Shown here: piece after piece, positions 36,427-44,763 of the stretch
Numbering within the stretch: position 1 is the first letter of the stretch
Layout: each line of letters begins with the position of its first letter
Source: Candidatus Gastranaerophilales bacterium
GTDB taxonomy: Bacteria > Cyanobacteriota > Vampirovibrionia > Gastranaerophilales > Gastranaerophilaceae
DNA length: 53,652 nucleotides
Direction: 5' to 3'
Assembly (NCBI GenBank): GCA_947630045.1
Contig: CANRGC010000013.1
Span: 1-53,652, forward strand
Translations under genes and position numbers: made by a program
The notes under the pieces: generated by a model
What the model saw: only the letters and a program-made list of their open reading frames with translations
Databases searched by the model: none
Told to the model about the DNA's origin: nothing

Positions 36427-37431
36427 ATGAAAAAAGGTTTTACTTTGGCGGAAGTTCTTATTACGCTTTCTATAATAGGCATTATTGCGGTAATTGTTCT
36501 GCCGAGTTTAATTGCAAACGTTAAAGATAAGGCGTGGGATGTTCAAAAAAAAGCTTTACTCACAAGATTAACTCTTGCAATAACCGGCATGGATAATCTT
36601 GGTAATTACGGAAAATTTAAAACATCCGAAAATGAAGGCGGAGAAAAAACAACAACCGAAGAAAATGCCGCACAAGCTTTCATTGTAGACGGTTTGAGCA
36701 AGTATTATAAAATTGAAAGCGTATGCACGTATAGCAATACAAAAAAATTGACGGAATGCGGAATTGCCGACTCTTATAAATATGCGGACAGTGTACTGGA
36801 AGCGCCGTTTCCTTCCACGTTTGGAGAATATTTTAACGATGAGAGTTCAAACGGAGAGATATTGGGAACAAAAAACTCCGTTCAGGGCGCTTTTTATGGC
36901 GGGTCAAAACCCGTTGGCTTTACAACTTCAAACGGAGAAAGTATTGCCGCTTTTTATAACCCTTACTGCGGAGAGAGCAATCAAACCAACTGGGGAAAAT
37001 ATTTGGTAAACGGAATTAATTATAAAAAAAGTGTTTGCGCCATTTTTCTTTACGATTTAAACGGGATAAAAGCCCCCAATCAATTCGGTCTGGATATGGG
37101 CATGATAACGGTATTTTATAAAACAGACCCCGTTGTTGTTGGTCCTATCCCTTTACTTAAAGGAACAACTTGGGTAGGCAAGGATGTTCAACTTCCTTTA
37201 TTGTCTGATGATGATGACATGACGGGTCAATGTGCAGAGTCAGGCGGCAGAGTTCCGACGGCTGAAGAAGGAATTGCCCTTATGGCAAACGGTTATTACA
37301 CACAAATGTCAACAAATTACGCTTGGACAAGCACAATGTACAATGAAAGCCAAGCCTACAGAACCTATGACGGAACATTAGCGGTTGCTGACACAGACAC
37401 AAAAACAAAAGCATATTGTATTAAAAAATAA
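36427..37431 (+). CDS. Prepilin-like type II secretion/type IV pilin family protein
   Basis: A 334-residue exported protein. It starts MKKGFTLAEVLITLSIIGII: a short leader, the prepilin peptidase site after Gly4, Glu at +5 and the hydrophobic helix. The frame is open from 36382, but the ATG at 36427 is preceded by AAGGAG and gives the standard leader. The secreted domain shares the motif DLNGIKAPNQFGLDMG and the stretch FTTSNGESIAAFYNPYC with the protein at the left edge of the window. Several cysteines suggest disulfides. It is alone in its unit, with a terminator behind it. Confidence 0.9.
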   Translation: MKKGFTLAEVLITLSIIGIIAVIVLPSLIANVKDKAWDVQKKALLTRLTLAITGMDNLGNYGKFKTSENEGGEKTTTEENAAQAFIVDGLSKYYKIESVCTYSNTKKLTECGIADSYKYADSVLEAPFPSTFGEYFNDESSNGEILGTKNSVQGAFYGGSKPVGFTTSNGESIAAFYNPYCGESNQTNWGKYLVNGINYKKSVCAIFLYDLNGIKAPNQFGLDMGMITVFYKTDPVVVGPIPLLKGTTWVGKDVQLPLLSDDDDMTGQCAESGGRVPTAEEGIALMANGYYTQMSTNYAWTSTMYNESQAYRTYDGTLAVADTDTKTKAYCIKK

Positions 37432-37479
37432 GGCAATATTCATATTTTCTTTGTTACACAAATAAAAAACGATATGCCT

Positions 37480-37516
37480 GTTCCCCTTAAAAAAATTTTT
37501 AAGGGGAACTTTTTTC
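37480..37516 (+). terminator. Terminator of the second prepilin-like gene
   Basis: Perfect 14-bp arms, GTTCCCCTTAAAAA (37480-37493) and TTTTTAAGGGGAAC (37496-37509), then a T-run. Confidence 0.9.
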
Positions 37517-37520
37517 AAGA

Positions 37521-37549
37521 AAAAAGCCGGAAAAATAACTTTTTCCGGC
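37521..37549 (-). terminator. Terminator of the GH57 gene
   Basis: Arms GCCGGAAAAA (37526-37535) and TTTTTCCGGC (37540-37549) with a 4-nt loop; T-run on the minus strand. It stands back to back with the plus-strand terminator. Confidence 0.88.
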
Positions 37550-37568
37550 ATTAATTTATTTTATTTAA

Positions 37569-39296
37569 CTATTGATACAAAGGTGCGAGTTTTGCTTCCT
37601 GTTGAGGAATAACCCCTTCTTCAATCGGAAGATAAACTCTGTAGTCAATTTCAGAGAAACAGTTGTCAATTGATTCAATTTGTTTTAATTCGTTGTCTGA
37701 AATTGAATTATTTTCAATCATATCAGCGATTTTTTCAAATCTTTCAACATGTTCTCTAAATCTGTCTGTTGCATAATCTTTAGCTTGCCATGTTGTAATT
37801 AAGAAGGGCCAATCTGAACTTTGAAGTAAGAGATTTTCTCTTGCAAGTTGGTTTAGCGCCCTCATTAAAAGTTTGTCTTCAGGCTGTTTTTCATATTTTG
37901 AAACAATGTCAATTATTCTCTTTTCACAAGCGTGAATAATCGGCCACATCCATTCTGTTAAATGGTTTTGCCATACCCAGAAATGTCCGCCTTGTCCCCA
38001 GCTTGATTCCGGAATTTGTATAGCATCCACGGGCGGATGAGCTTTAAGATATTCGCCTGCGGTCATCATTTCAACTTCAGGAAGATATTGATTTAATTTT
38101 TTAATAACCTGTTTAATAAATTCAACACCTTCAAACCACCAGTGACCGTATAACTCAGTGTCGAAAGACACCATGCAAAGACCCTCTTTACCGTTATGAG
38201 CCATTTTATAGTCATTTAAAAGGTGATAAATAAGAGTTGTGTAGTGGTCTGAATTTGAATTAACCTGATTCATTGCAAGAACCGGATCATAAAGCATTTT
38301 ATCGCCCAAATCGGTTGTGGAAGATGTTATTCTCCAATAGTGCATGCCTGAATTCGGGTCTTTTCTGTGGAATTCTCTGTAACAACCGTCTCCGGGGTAA
38401 CCGTCAGCGGCTGACCAAACCTGAAAACCGGCTCTGTCGTTTCTTCCCATAACCGCAACTTGTGCATCGGGAAGCCAATATGCAGAGTAAGTGTCATATC
38501 CGGTTTTTTCTCTTACGGGAAGAGGAATATATTCAATATTTCCGTAAACGCCTATTCTTCTTCTGTTTCCGATTGAATTTCCGCCTTCTATAACGTGTGA
38601 TTCGGTAAAGAAATATTCGATATCGTTGTTTTGAAGGGTTACTTCAATAGCGGGGCGCCATTTTTTCTTGCCGTCTTTGCCCGTAAATTCGTATCCTTGA
38701 CGGTAAGCGCACTCAGGAAGCCAGCAGCCTTTGGATTTTTTGCCAAAAAGGCGTTTTGTTGTATCAGAGCCGACTTTAAATTGTGCGTTTAAGTTGGTAT
38801 CAGTAGCAAGAAGCGGTGAAAAACCGTGAGTTGCACCTGAAGTTGTAATTTCAATGCAACCTAAATCTTGATATTTTTTAAAGCCTGCGATTAAATCTTT
38901 GTTAAATTTGTTAATAAATAAATCTTTAATATGGTTAAACCAGTCAAAATAATATTTTGCAAGATATTTAAGATGTTGAGAATGAGCAACTTCAGGGTTC
39001 GGATATCTTTCAAGATCTTCTGAAACCGCTTTAATTCTTGTATCTAAATAGTCGATAAACCCTTGTTTTAAGTGTTCATCGTTTAACTGTTCCGCCAAAA
39101 TCGGAGTTATGCCCACTGTTAATTTTGCTTTAATTCCTTCATCATAAAGTTCTGCAATCATATTTAACAAAGGAACATAGGTTTCTGCCATACATTCATA
39201 TAAGTTTTCTTCCCCGAAAGGCCACATTCCGGCTTTTCTGTAAAAAGGAAGGTGAGAATGCAACATAAATACAAATTGTCCAACTTTTTCTGCCAT
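37569..39296 (-). CDS. GH57 glycoside hydrolase, probable 1,4-alpha-glucan branching enzyme
   Basis: A 575-residue enzyme of family GH57. The five conserved regions are visible: HSHLPFY (13-19), SGATHGFSPLL, WLPECAYRQGYE with the nucleophile Glu195, SFDTELYGHWWFEG with the acid/base Asp379, and a C-terminal helical part with WQNHLTEWMW. The last two fit the DUF1957-type branching enzymes found in cyanobacteria and thermophiles, which make alpha-1,6 branches in glycogen. An amylase activity is the main alternative. The frame is open to a GTG at 39323, but the ATG at 39296 follows AGGAG. Confidence 0.88.
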   Translation of the reverse strand: MAEKVGQFVFMLHSHLPFYRKAGMWPFGEENLYECMAETYVPLLNMIAELYDEGIKAKLTVGITPILAEQLNDEHLKQGFIDYLDTRIKAVSEDLERYPNPEVAHSQHLKYLAKYYFDWFNHIKDLFINKFNKDLIAGFKKYQDLGCIEITTSGATHGFSPLLATDTNLNAQFKVGSDTTKRLFGKKSKGCWLPECAYRQGYEFTGKDGKKKWRPAIEVTLQNNDIEYFFTESHVIEGGNSIGNRRRIGVYGNIEYIPLPVREKTGYDTYSAYWLPDAQVAVMGRNDRAGFQVWSAADGYPGDGCYREFHRKDPNSGMHYWRITSSTTDLGDKMLYDPVLAMNQVNSNSDHYTTLIYHLLNDYKMAHNGKEGLCMVSFDTELYGHWWFEGVEFIKQVIKKLNQYLPEVEMMTAGEYLKAHPPVDAIQIPESSWGQGGHFWVWQNHLTEWMWPIIHACEKRIIDIVSKYEKQPEDKLLMRALNQLARENLLLQSSDWPFLITTWQAKDYATDRFREHVERFEKIADMIENNSISDNELKQIESIDNCFSEIDYRVYLPIEEGVIPQQEAKLAPLYQ

Positions 39297-39615
39297 TTTA
39301 TATTTATCTCCTTTTTGTTTCACATAATAATTTATATCATAAAAGCGAAGAAAATATAACCCACAAGAATTACTTCCAACGTATAGAAAATTTATTTAAA
39401 ATAAGACAATAAACAAAGGCTACAGGGGTTTTTCTCTTAAAATTCTATATTAAGAATTATTACACCATGTTATTACCGGTGTAAAAAATTAACCTTTAAG
39501 AAAGATTTTTTACAAATAACTAATTCTAAAGAATTAGAAAACCGTTGTGTTTAAAATTAAAAAGGCTCCAAATATTGAAGCCTTTTTAATAAAATTTAAA
39601 TTATAAAGAATAATC
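39297..39615. other. Intergenic region with several inverted repeats
   Basis: 319 nt without a gene. It holds the GH57 upstream region, a hairpin TTACACC/GGTGTAA (39460-39466, 39478-39484), a perfect palindrome CTAATTCT-AA-AGAATTAG (39520-39537) and the terminator at 39558-39589. No RNA family is recognised. The hairpins are AT-rich and could be part of a small RNA or mRNA 5' region. Confidence 0.5.
39558..39589 (-). terminator. Terminator of the third prepilin-like gene
   Basis: TAAAAAGGCT (39558-39567) pairs with AGCCTTTTTA (39579-39588). On the minus strand the T-run lies directly after the stem. It is 27 nt beyond the stop codon. Confidence 0.8.
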
Positions 39616-40431
39616 TTAACTTTTGGTTTGGCTGTTTTTGCTAACGTCTTTTGCATCAGCATGACCTTTTTTGCTTGCCTGATACATTGCTTTTTGAGCA
39701 ACAACGCCGTAAGGAACGGCTTTATCATCCGTAATAATAATCGGGAAGATATCTCTTATGAGCCTGTCTTTTGTGTCGGGATAAACATATACTTCACCGG
39801 CGCTTGTTGCGGTTGCGGCAGAATTTTTAGGTGTCGGTTTTTTATCACCGTTAACGTCAACCAAAATTAAGCAAGGAGCTTTTGTTGTGTCTGAGTTCGG
39901 TTTGAAACCTAATGAACCGCAATAACCCGTAACTTGACCTGTTGAGGCAGTATCTTTACCGCTTGCGGTAGTGATGTTATTAAAATCAATCGTATCACCT
40001 TGAACGTTTTCTCCCGTTTCAGCAATATCTACACCGTTAACTTCAGTAATTTTTTCATGGATTTTCTTTGAAATCTTTTTTTGCGGAACTTCAAAACGCA
40101 TACCGTCTGTTGTGTAGAAGGCTTTGTTTGTGGAAAAGTCTTCTTCTTTATATTTTGGCTTCCAAGAAAGTGATGTTGTTGAAGCCATAACGCTCATATG
40201 TTGTTGAAGATATTCAAACAAATCTTCGTTATCATATGGGGTTTCACCTTCAAGTGCTTCATTCATTTTAATTGCCGAATTTAAAACTGAAACCGCTTTT
40301 TGAAGCCCTGTTTTAAATTGAGATTGGTTTGTGTTTGCAATAACTGAAGGAATAGCCATTGCAGCAACTACACCGATAATTGCCAAAGTGATTAAAACTT
40401 CAGCTAATGTAAAAGCTAAACTCTTTTTCAT
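39616..40431 (-). CDS. Prepilin-like type II secretion/type IV pilin family protein
   Basis: A 271-residue exported protein starting MKKSLAFTLAEVLITLAIIG. The residue before the cleavage site is Ala rather than Gly, which prepilin peptidases can accept. After the helix comes a soluble domain with the motif LVDVNGDKKPTP, similar to the DxNGxKxPN motif of the two other prepilin-like proteins here, and a Cys pair (GYCGSLG ... APCLIL). The end is a polar Lys-rich tail. It has its own extended -10 promoter and terminator. Confidence 0.88.
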   Translation of the reverse strand: MKKSLAFTLAEVLITLAIIGVVAAMAIPSVIANTNQSQFKTGLQKAVSVLNSAIKMNEALEGETPYDNEDLFEYLQQHMSVMASTTSLSWKPKYKEEDFSTNKAFYTTDGMRFEVPQKKISKKIHEKITEVNGVDIAETGENVQGDTIDFNNITTASGKDTASTGQVTGYCGSLGFKPNSDTTKAPCLILVDVNGDKKPTPKNSAATATSAGEVYVYPDTKDRLIRDIFPIIITDDKAVPYGVVAQKAMYQASKKGHADAKDVSKNSQTKS

Positions 40432-40460
40432 AAAATACTAACCTTTCACTTGGATTTGAA

Positions 40461-40485
40461 TAATTACTATATGGTAATTATAGCA
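40461..40485 (-). promoter_or_regulatory. Promoter and palindrome of the third prepilin-like gene
   Basis: Minus strand: extended -10 TGCTATAAT (40477-40485). It overlaps a perfect inverted repeat TAATTAC (40461-40467), 6-nt spacer, GTAATTA (40474-40480) at the expected transcription start. This is operator-like. Confidence 0.6.
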
Positions 40486-40552
40486 CTATGCCCTAAAAAA
40501 ATAAACCTTTTGGGTAATTTTGCATAATACACGCCCGTATTGATTTTTATAT

Positions 40553-41548
40553 CTATACAGGCACAAAAACTCTGTATGTTCCGCCTCTGTCAGCGTAATA
40601 AGTTGAAATTTGCGTTTTAAAGTCGCTTATTTCGTTGCCTTTTCCGTCTGCAATATAGACATGCCCGTAGATTGAGCCAAGGCTTGTGGTGTTATACGGG
40701 CTCCAGCTTACAACTGCACCGGCAGGAAGGCTTGAAAGGCTTGAGGCGTTTGGATATTGGTCAGTAACTTCTTTCCAATCGCTTCTTTTTGCAAGCTCGT
40801 CTCCGTATGTACACCCGTCAGCATAAACATGATATCCGAAAACTTTTTCAATCGAGTTGCTGACACCTGTAGCACAAAGCCCGCCGCTTCCTGATACGCC
40901 GCCGTATAATGACTGTGCGGCATCCGCAAGCGCCTGACCCCTTTGAGCGTTATATCCGCTTGGAGTCCCTGTTGCGCCTGAAGTTGAATTTGTTGAAGAA
41001 ACGGAGCCTGTAGAACTTGCCGCCCCGACACTTAATGCGGAAGCAGCCGCAGCCGCTGCGGCAGCCTCAGCTGAATTTTTCGAGTTTATAACTTGTTCTA
41101 TCTGAGAAGCTATTGATTGTATGTTCGACATACATTTAGAAGCCTGAGAAGTAAGGCTGTTTATCGTTTTATTATAAGCCTCTACTTTTGATTGCATATT
41201 TTCTCTTGTATCGCTATCAGTGATTGAATTTACTTCCTTTTGAATTTTTGATTGAGATTCAATAACTTTATTTAATCTTTGATAAATTCTTTCAAGTTTT
41301 TTGGTGTATGCTCTTTGTTCGGCTTGAAGTGCACTTATAAGTGCGTCATAAGACGATGTTCCGTCAGCAGACACATTCGTATCATCAGAAATTTCGTCGT
41401 CAAATTCAACAAGCTCATTCTCGTCGGTTTTTTCGACACTTTCGGATGTTTTTTCCGCTTTGCTTGATATAATATCTTTAAGCTTTTCTTTTAGTTCATC
41501 AACCTTGTTTGCTGCGCTTGAAGCGCCAATAGGATTTATTTCCGTCAT
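40553..41548 (-). CDS. CHAP/NlpC-P60-like putative cell-wall hydrolase without signal peptide
   Basis: A 331-residue protein. Residues 1-60 are polar and acidic with no signal peptide. Residues about 68-155 form a coiled coil, followed by an Ala tract (162-169) and a Ser/Thr/Gly-rich linker to about 200. The C-terminal domain has the cysteine-peptidase layout: Cys225 in GLCATGVSNSIE, then a region before His296 in IYGHVYIADGKG and Asp309, ending in a strand (YRVFVPV), as in CHAP amidases and endopeptidases of peptidoglycan. Export without a signal peptide would need another route, for example a type III-like gate. The fold assignment is by motif only. Confidence 0.65.
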   Translation of the reverse strand: MTEINPIGASSAANKVDELKEKLKDIISSKAEKTSESVEKTDENELVEFDDEISDDTNVSADGTSSYDALISALQAEQRAYTKKLERIYQRLNKVIESQSKIQKEVNSITDSDTRENMQSKVEAYNKTINSLTSQASKCMSNIQSIASQIEQVINSKNSAEAAAAAAAASALSVGAASSTGSVSSTNSTSGATGTPSGYNAQRGQALADAAQSLYGGVSGSGGLCATGVSNSIEKVFGYHVYADGCTYGDELAKRSDWKEVTDQYPNASSLSSLPAGAVVSWSPYNTTSLGSIYGHVYIADGKGNEISDFKTQISTYYADRGGTYRVFVPV

Positions 41549-41615
41549 TTTTTCCCTTCCTTATAAGAAGATATCGGCAATAAACGACGCTATCTTTAGC
41601 TATTTTTAAGAAAAA

Positions 41616-44600
41616 TTAACAAACAAAGTCTGAAATTCTATCCAAAGAAGCTTTTTTTGAAATATCCCACTCACGCTTTGTAAGACGGACAACATTAAAG
41701 CCGCACCTTTCAAGTATAGATTGTTTTTTCATGTTTGAATAACGGGTGGTTTTATTGTCTTCAACCCCGTCAATTTCAATGACGGTTTTATTTATAACAA
41801 TATCTGCGCTAACTCCGCCAATTTCAAGCCCCGCTTGAATTTTAACGTCAGGGAACAAAAGTGTTAATTCATTATAAACTTCTTTTTCAAAATCGTTTTT
41901 AAATTGAAGCTTTAAGCCCTCTTTAAATGCGACTTTAGCATTTTGGATATATTCGACGTAATCTCTCAAAAGACCTTCTTGTATTTGGTTTGGCGATTTT
42001 GAAATAAAGTTGATTGATTTTTTTCTTGCACGTGTAATTGCAACATTAAAAAGATTTGGCTTTTGAAGAAAAGTCATCGATTGCGGTCTTGAATTTTCCG
42101 CAATTGCCCATGACATAAGCATTATATCTTTCTCATCGCCCTGAAAAGTGTGCGCAGTGCCAACTTCAATTGAATGTCTTTGAATGGTTTCGAGATTAAA
42201 ACATTGCATAATGTCTTTTTTAATTAAATCAACCTGACCTCTAAACGGGGATAAAACCCCTATGGATGTTGGGTTTTCAGGGTCGTCATTTGCAATAATG
42301 TCTTGAATTTTTTTAATGACGGCTTCCGCCTCAACCGTGTTTCTTGTGATATCAACATCCACTTTTCCGTCCGGCACAACAATAAGCTCAACGGGACAGT
42401 AATCATCGGGAGTGGTCTTCATGACTTTAATTCTTCCCCCGTAAAATTCTTTTGAAGAAAATTCAATAATGGGTTTCGGGCTTCTGAAATGTTCGTCCAA
42501 AAGCACGGGGCTTGTTGAATAATAGTTTGCAACATCAAACATCGAATTTGTTCTGAAACGCCACATTAATTGATATTTATCATCTATGTCATATTGGTTT
42601 AAAAACGATTGTTCTTTTGCTTTTTCCAAAAACGAAAGATGAGGAAGCTGTTTATCATCGCCGACAATAACGGCTTTTTTCGCCCTGTACAAAAGCGGAA
42701 AACAGCTTGCAATATCGCATTGGCTTGCTTCATCTATAATAACCACATCAAAAAGCGCCGGTTTTAAGGGAATAGAATTTGAAATTGCGTATGTTGTAAC
42801 ACACCAGCACGGGAAAGCATTTAAAAGCGGCTTAAAATCTTCATTTTCAAGAAGTCTGTTTTGCAGCATAGTTTTTTTTGAAACAAGAGATTTTGAGTGT
42901 ATTATAAGCCTTTGACGCTTTTTTTGTTCCGACAGCAAATCTTTAAGGGCGCTTCTTCTTTTATTTTTTAATATTTCAACGGCGAGTTTTTTTCTTTTGC
43001 CTTTGAGAAGTTTTATTTTGTTCAAAAGTTGATGAAGATTGCCCGTTTTTATTATTTCTTCTTCAATTTCACGTTTTTTGGCGTTTATTTTTTCTATATC
43101 AAGTTCAAATTCAAGCTTTTTAACCATTTCGCTTGCACGTGATGTTTTTTTAAGTTTGAGAATTTTTTTAATTTTTTTTAGATTTAAATAAATTAAAATT
43201 CCCAAAATAAAGTTATCATCTTTTTCAAGATATTTTTTGAGCTTTTCTATAATATTTTTCAACTGTTCAATTTGGGATGTTGAAAGGTCTTGATTTATAT
43301 ATTTTAATTCACCGGAAATATTGGCGGAAAGCTTTTGTTCTTCAGATATTTCAGTATATTTTTCTTCCAGTTTAATAATTTTTTCACACATATTTTCCAA
43401 ACGTGAAATTTCATCCAGAAGGTCTTTCATATCAGGCGTGTCCACCAAAATAGAATCCATATAAGAGTCTTTGTTTAATTCAACTTTGCCCGATATAAGG
43501 TCTTGAAGGTCAAAATAAAGCTGTTTTTGATAATTTGCTCTTCCCGCACGCAGTGCAAGATAAGGCGCTTCAAGCTCGTTTAATCTTTCGGCAACAACAT
43601 CAACCGCCTTATCCATTCTTGAAGCAACAAGAACGGTTTTTCCGTTTGCAATCAGGTGAGAAACGAGATTTACGATTGTTTGGCTTTTTCCTGTGCCCGG
43701 GGGGCCGTATACGGATAAAAGGTCATTATTTTCTATCTTTTTTATGACTTCTTCCTGAGAATCGCTCAAAGATAAGGGCGTTACAGGAAAAAATTCTTTT
43801 TTGATTTCTTCTTTAATTTCTTTATTTTTAAAACCGCCGTATTCATCCAATATAACGCCAAGAGCGGTTTCTTTGATTATTCCTGTGCTTTTTTCCGATA
43901 TTTGAGTCAATTCATGCAATACGCCTGCCGTCACCGTCGGGCGTTTTGTTAAAATAACAGATTGAACTCTTTTTAAAATTAATTTATCCAGACTAACTTT
44001 CGGCTTTTGTTTAATTACATCAAGAGAATCAAATTCTTCAAAATTGAAATCTTCAAGGTCTTCCACTGTTTTTGAATAAAAATCTTCTTCATTCTGATGA
44101 AGTTGTTCGGTTTGAATTTCGCCTTCTTCAATTTCAACATCGGGAATTAATGATTTTAATGTCGAAAGAAATATTTCAAGCTTTTCTTTGTTAACGGGAA
44201 GTTCCGGCACAACGTCAATAAGCCCTTGAAGCATTGCGTCAATTTCTTCTTCGTCATCTTTTTTCATTAATTGTGAAAGAGCGCCCGTATTTAATGAAAG
44301 GTTGTCTTCGGTAATTGTAACGGAAAGATTTTTGCCCTGTCTTTCAATTTTGCACGGGGCGTATAAAAGCGGGGTTAAAAATTCGTTATTCTTTTTCGCC
44401 CTTCCGTTTTTGCCCACAAGAAAAAGAAACCCGTATAAAAGGTGTTTTTCCTTTTGGCTGACTTCGGCTTGAATCATTAATTCCGTTAAATAAGGGTTAT
44501 CGCCGCTTAAAATTAGCGGGGCGTCAAACTTTGTAAAAAGGGTTTCTTCGCCTTCAAGAAAAACCCATTTATTGTCTTTATCCCCTTTTAAGTTTCTAAA

Positions 44601-44711
44601 TGTTGAGCTTTGAACTTCTTCCCTTATGCAATCATGCAAATATTGGGAAATTCTTTTTATAAAATTTCCGCCCAAAACTTTGTTTACTGCTTTCGGTATT
44701 GTATTTAACAT
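41616..44711 (-). CDS. SF1 helicase fused to a PD-(D/E)XK-type nuclease domain
   Basis: A 1031-residue protein. Residues 1-310 are an unrecognised domain. The SF1 (Upf1/Dna2-like) motor has Walker A GPPGTGKS (336-343), DEASQ (660-664), GDDKQLP (684-690) and the C-terminal VAITRARKK. A long coiled coil (about 430-625) is inserted between the first two motifs. Residues about 940-1031 resemble Vsr/DUF559 endonucleases: SADIVI with Asp970, then VIEIDG with Glu979 and Asp981, and the typical end GFNVVRLTKREWD. Related helicase-nuclease fusions occur in both repair and phage defence. It follows the M49-like gene by 52 nt on the same strand. Confidence 0.8.
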   Translation of the reverse strand: MLNTIPKAVNKVLGGNFIKRISQYLHDCIREEVQSSTFRNLKGDKDNKWVFLEGEETLFTKFDAPLILSGDNPYLTELMIQAEVSQKEKHLLYGFLFLVGKNGRAKKNNEFLTPLLYAPCKIERQGKNLSVTITEDNLSLNTGALSQLMKKDDEEEIDAMLQGLIDVVPELPVNKEKLEIFLSTLKSLIPDVEIEEGEIQTEQLHQNEEDFYSKTVEDLEDFNFEEFDSLDVIKQKPKVSLDKLILKRVQSVILTKRPTVTAGVLHELTQISEKSTGIIKETALGVILDEYGGFKNKEIKEEIKKEFFPVTPLSLSDSQEEVIKKIENNDLLSVYGPPGTGKSQTIVNLVSHLIANGKTVLVASRMDKAVDVVAERLNELEAPYLALRAGRANYQKQLYFDLQDLISGKVELNKDSYMDSILVDTPDMKDLLDEISRLENMCEKIIKLEEKYTEISEEQKLSANISGELKYINQDLSTSQIEQLKNIIEKLKKYLEKDDNFILGILIYLNLKKIKKILKLKKTSRASEMVKKLEFELDIEKINAKKREIEEEIIKTGNLHQLLNKIKLLKGKRKKLAVEILKNKRRSALKDLLSEQKKRQRLIIHSKSLVSKKTMLQNRLLENEDFKPLLNAFPCWCVTTYAISNSIPLKPALFDVVIIDEASQCDIASCFPLLYRAKKAVIVGDDKQLPHLSFLEKAKEQSFLNQYDIDDKYQLMWRFRTNSMFDVANYYSTSPVLLDEHFRSPKPIIEFSSKEFYGGRIKVMKTTPDDYCPVELIVVPDGKVDVDITRNTVEAEAVIKKIQDIIANDDPENPTSIGVLSPFRGQVDLIKKDIMQCFNLETIQRHSIEVGTAHTFQGDEKDIMLMSWAIAENSRPQSMTFLQKPNLFNVAITRARKKSINFISKSPNQIQEGLLRDYVEYIQNAKVAFKEGLKLQFKNDFEKEVYNELTLLFPDVKIQAGLEIGGVSADIVINKTVIEIDGVEDNKTTRYSNMKKQSILERCGFNVVRLTKREWDISKKASLDRISDFVC

Positions 44712-44763
44712 ACCGACAATTATAGCAATAAAGCCATTTTTTTCCTTCAGTTAAAAGGTTGAA

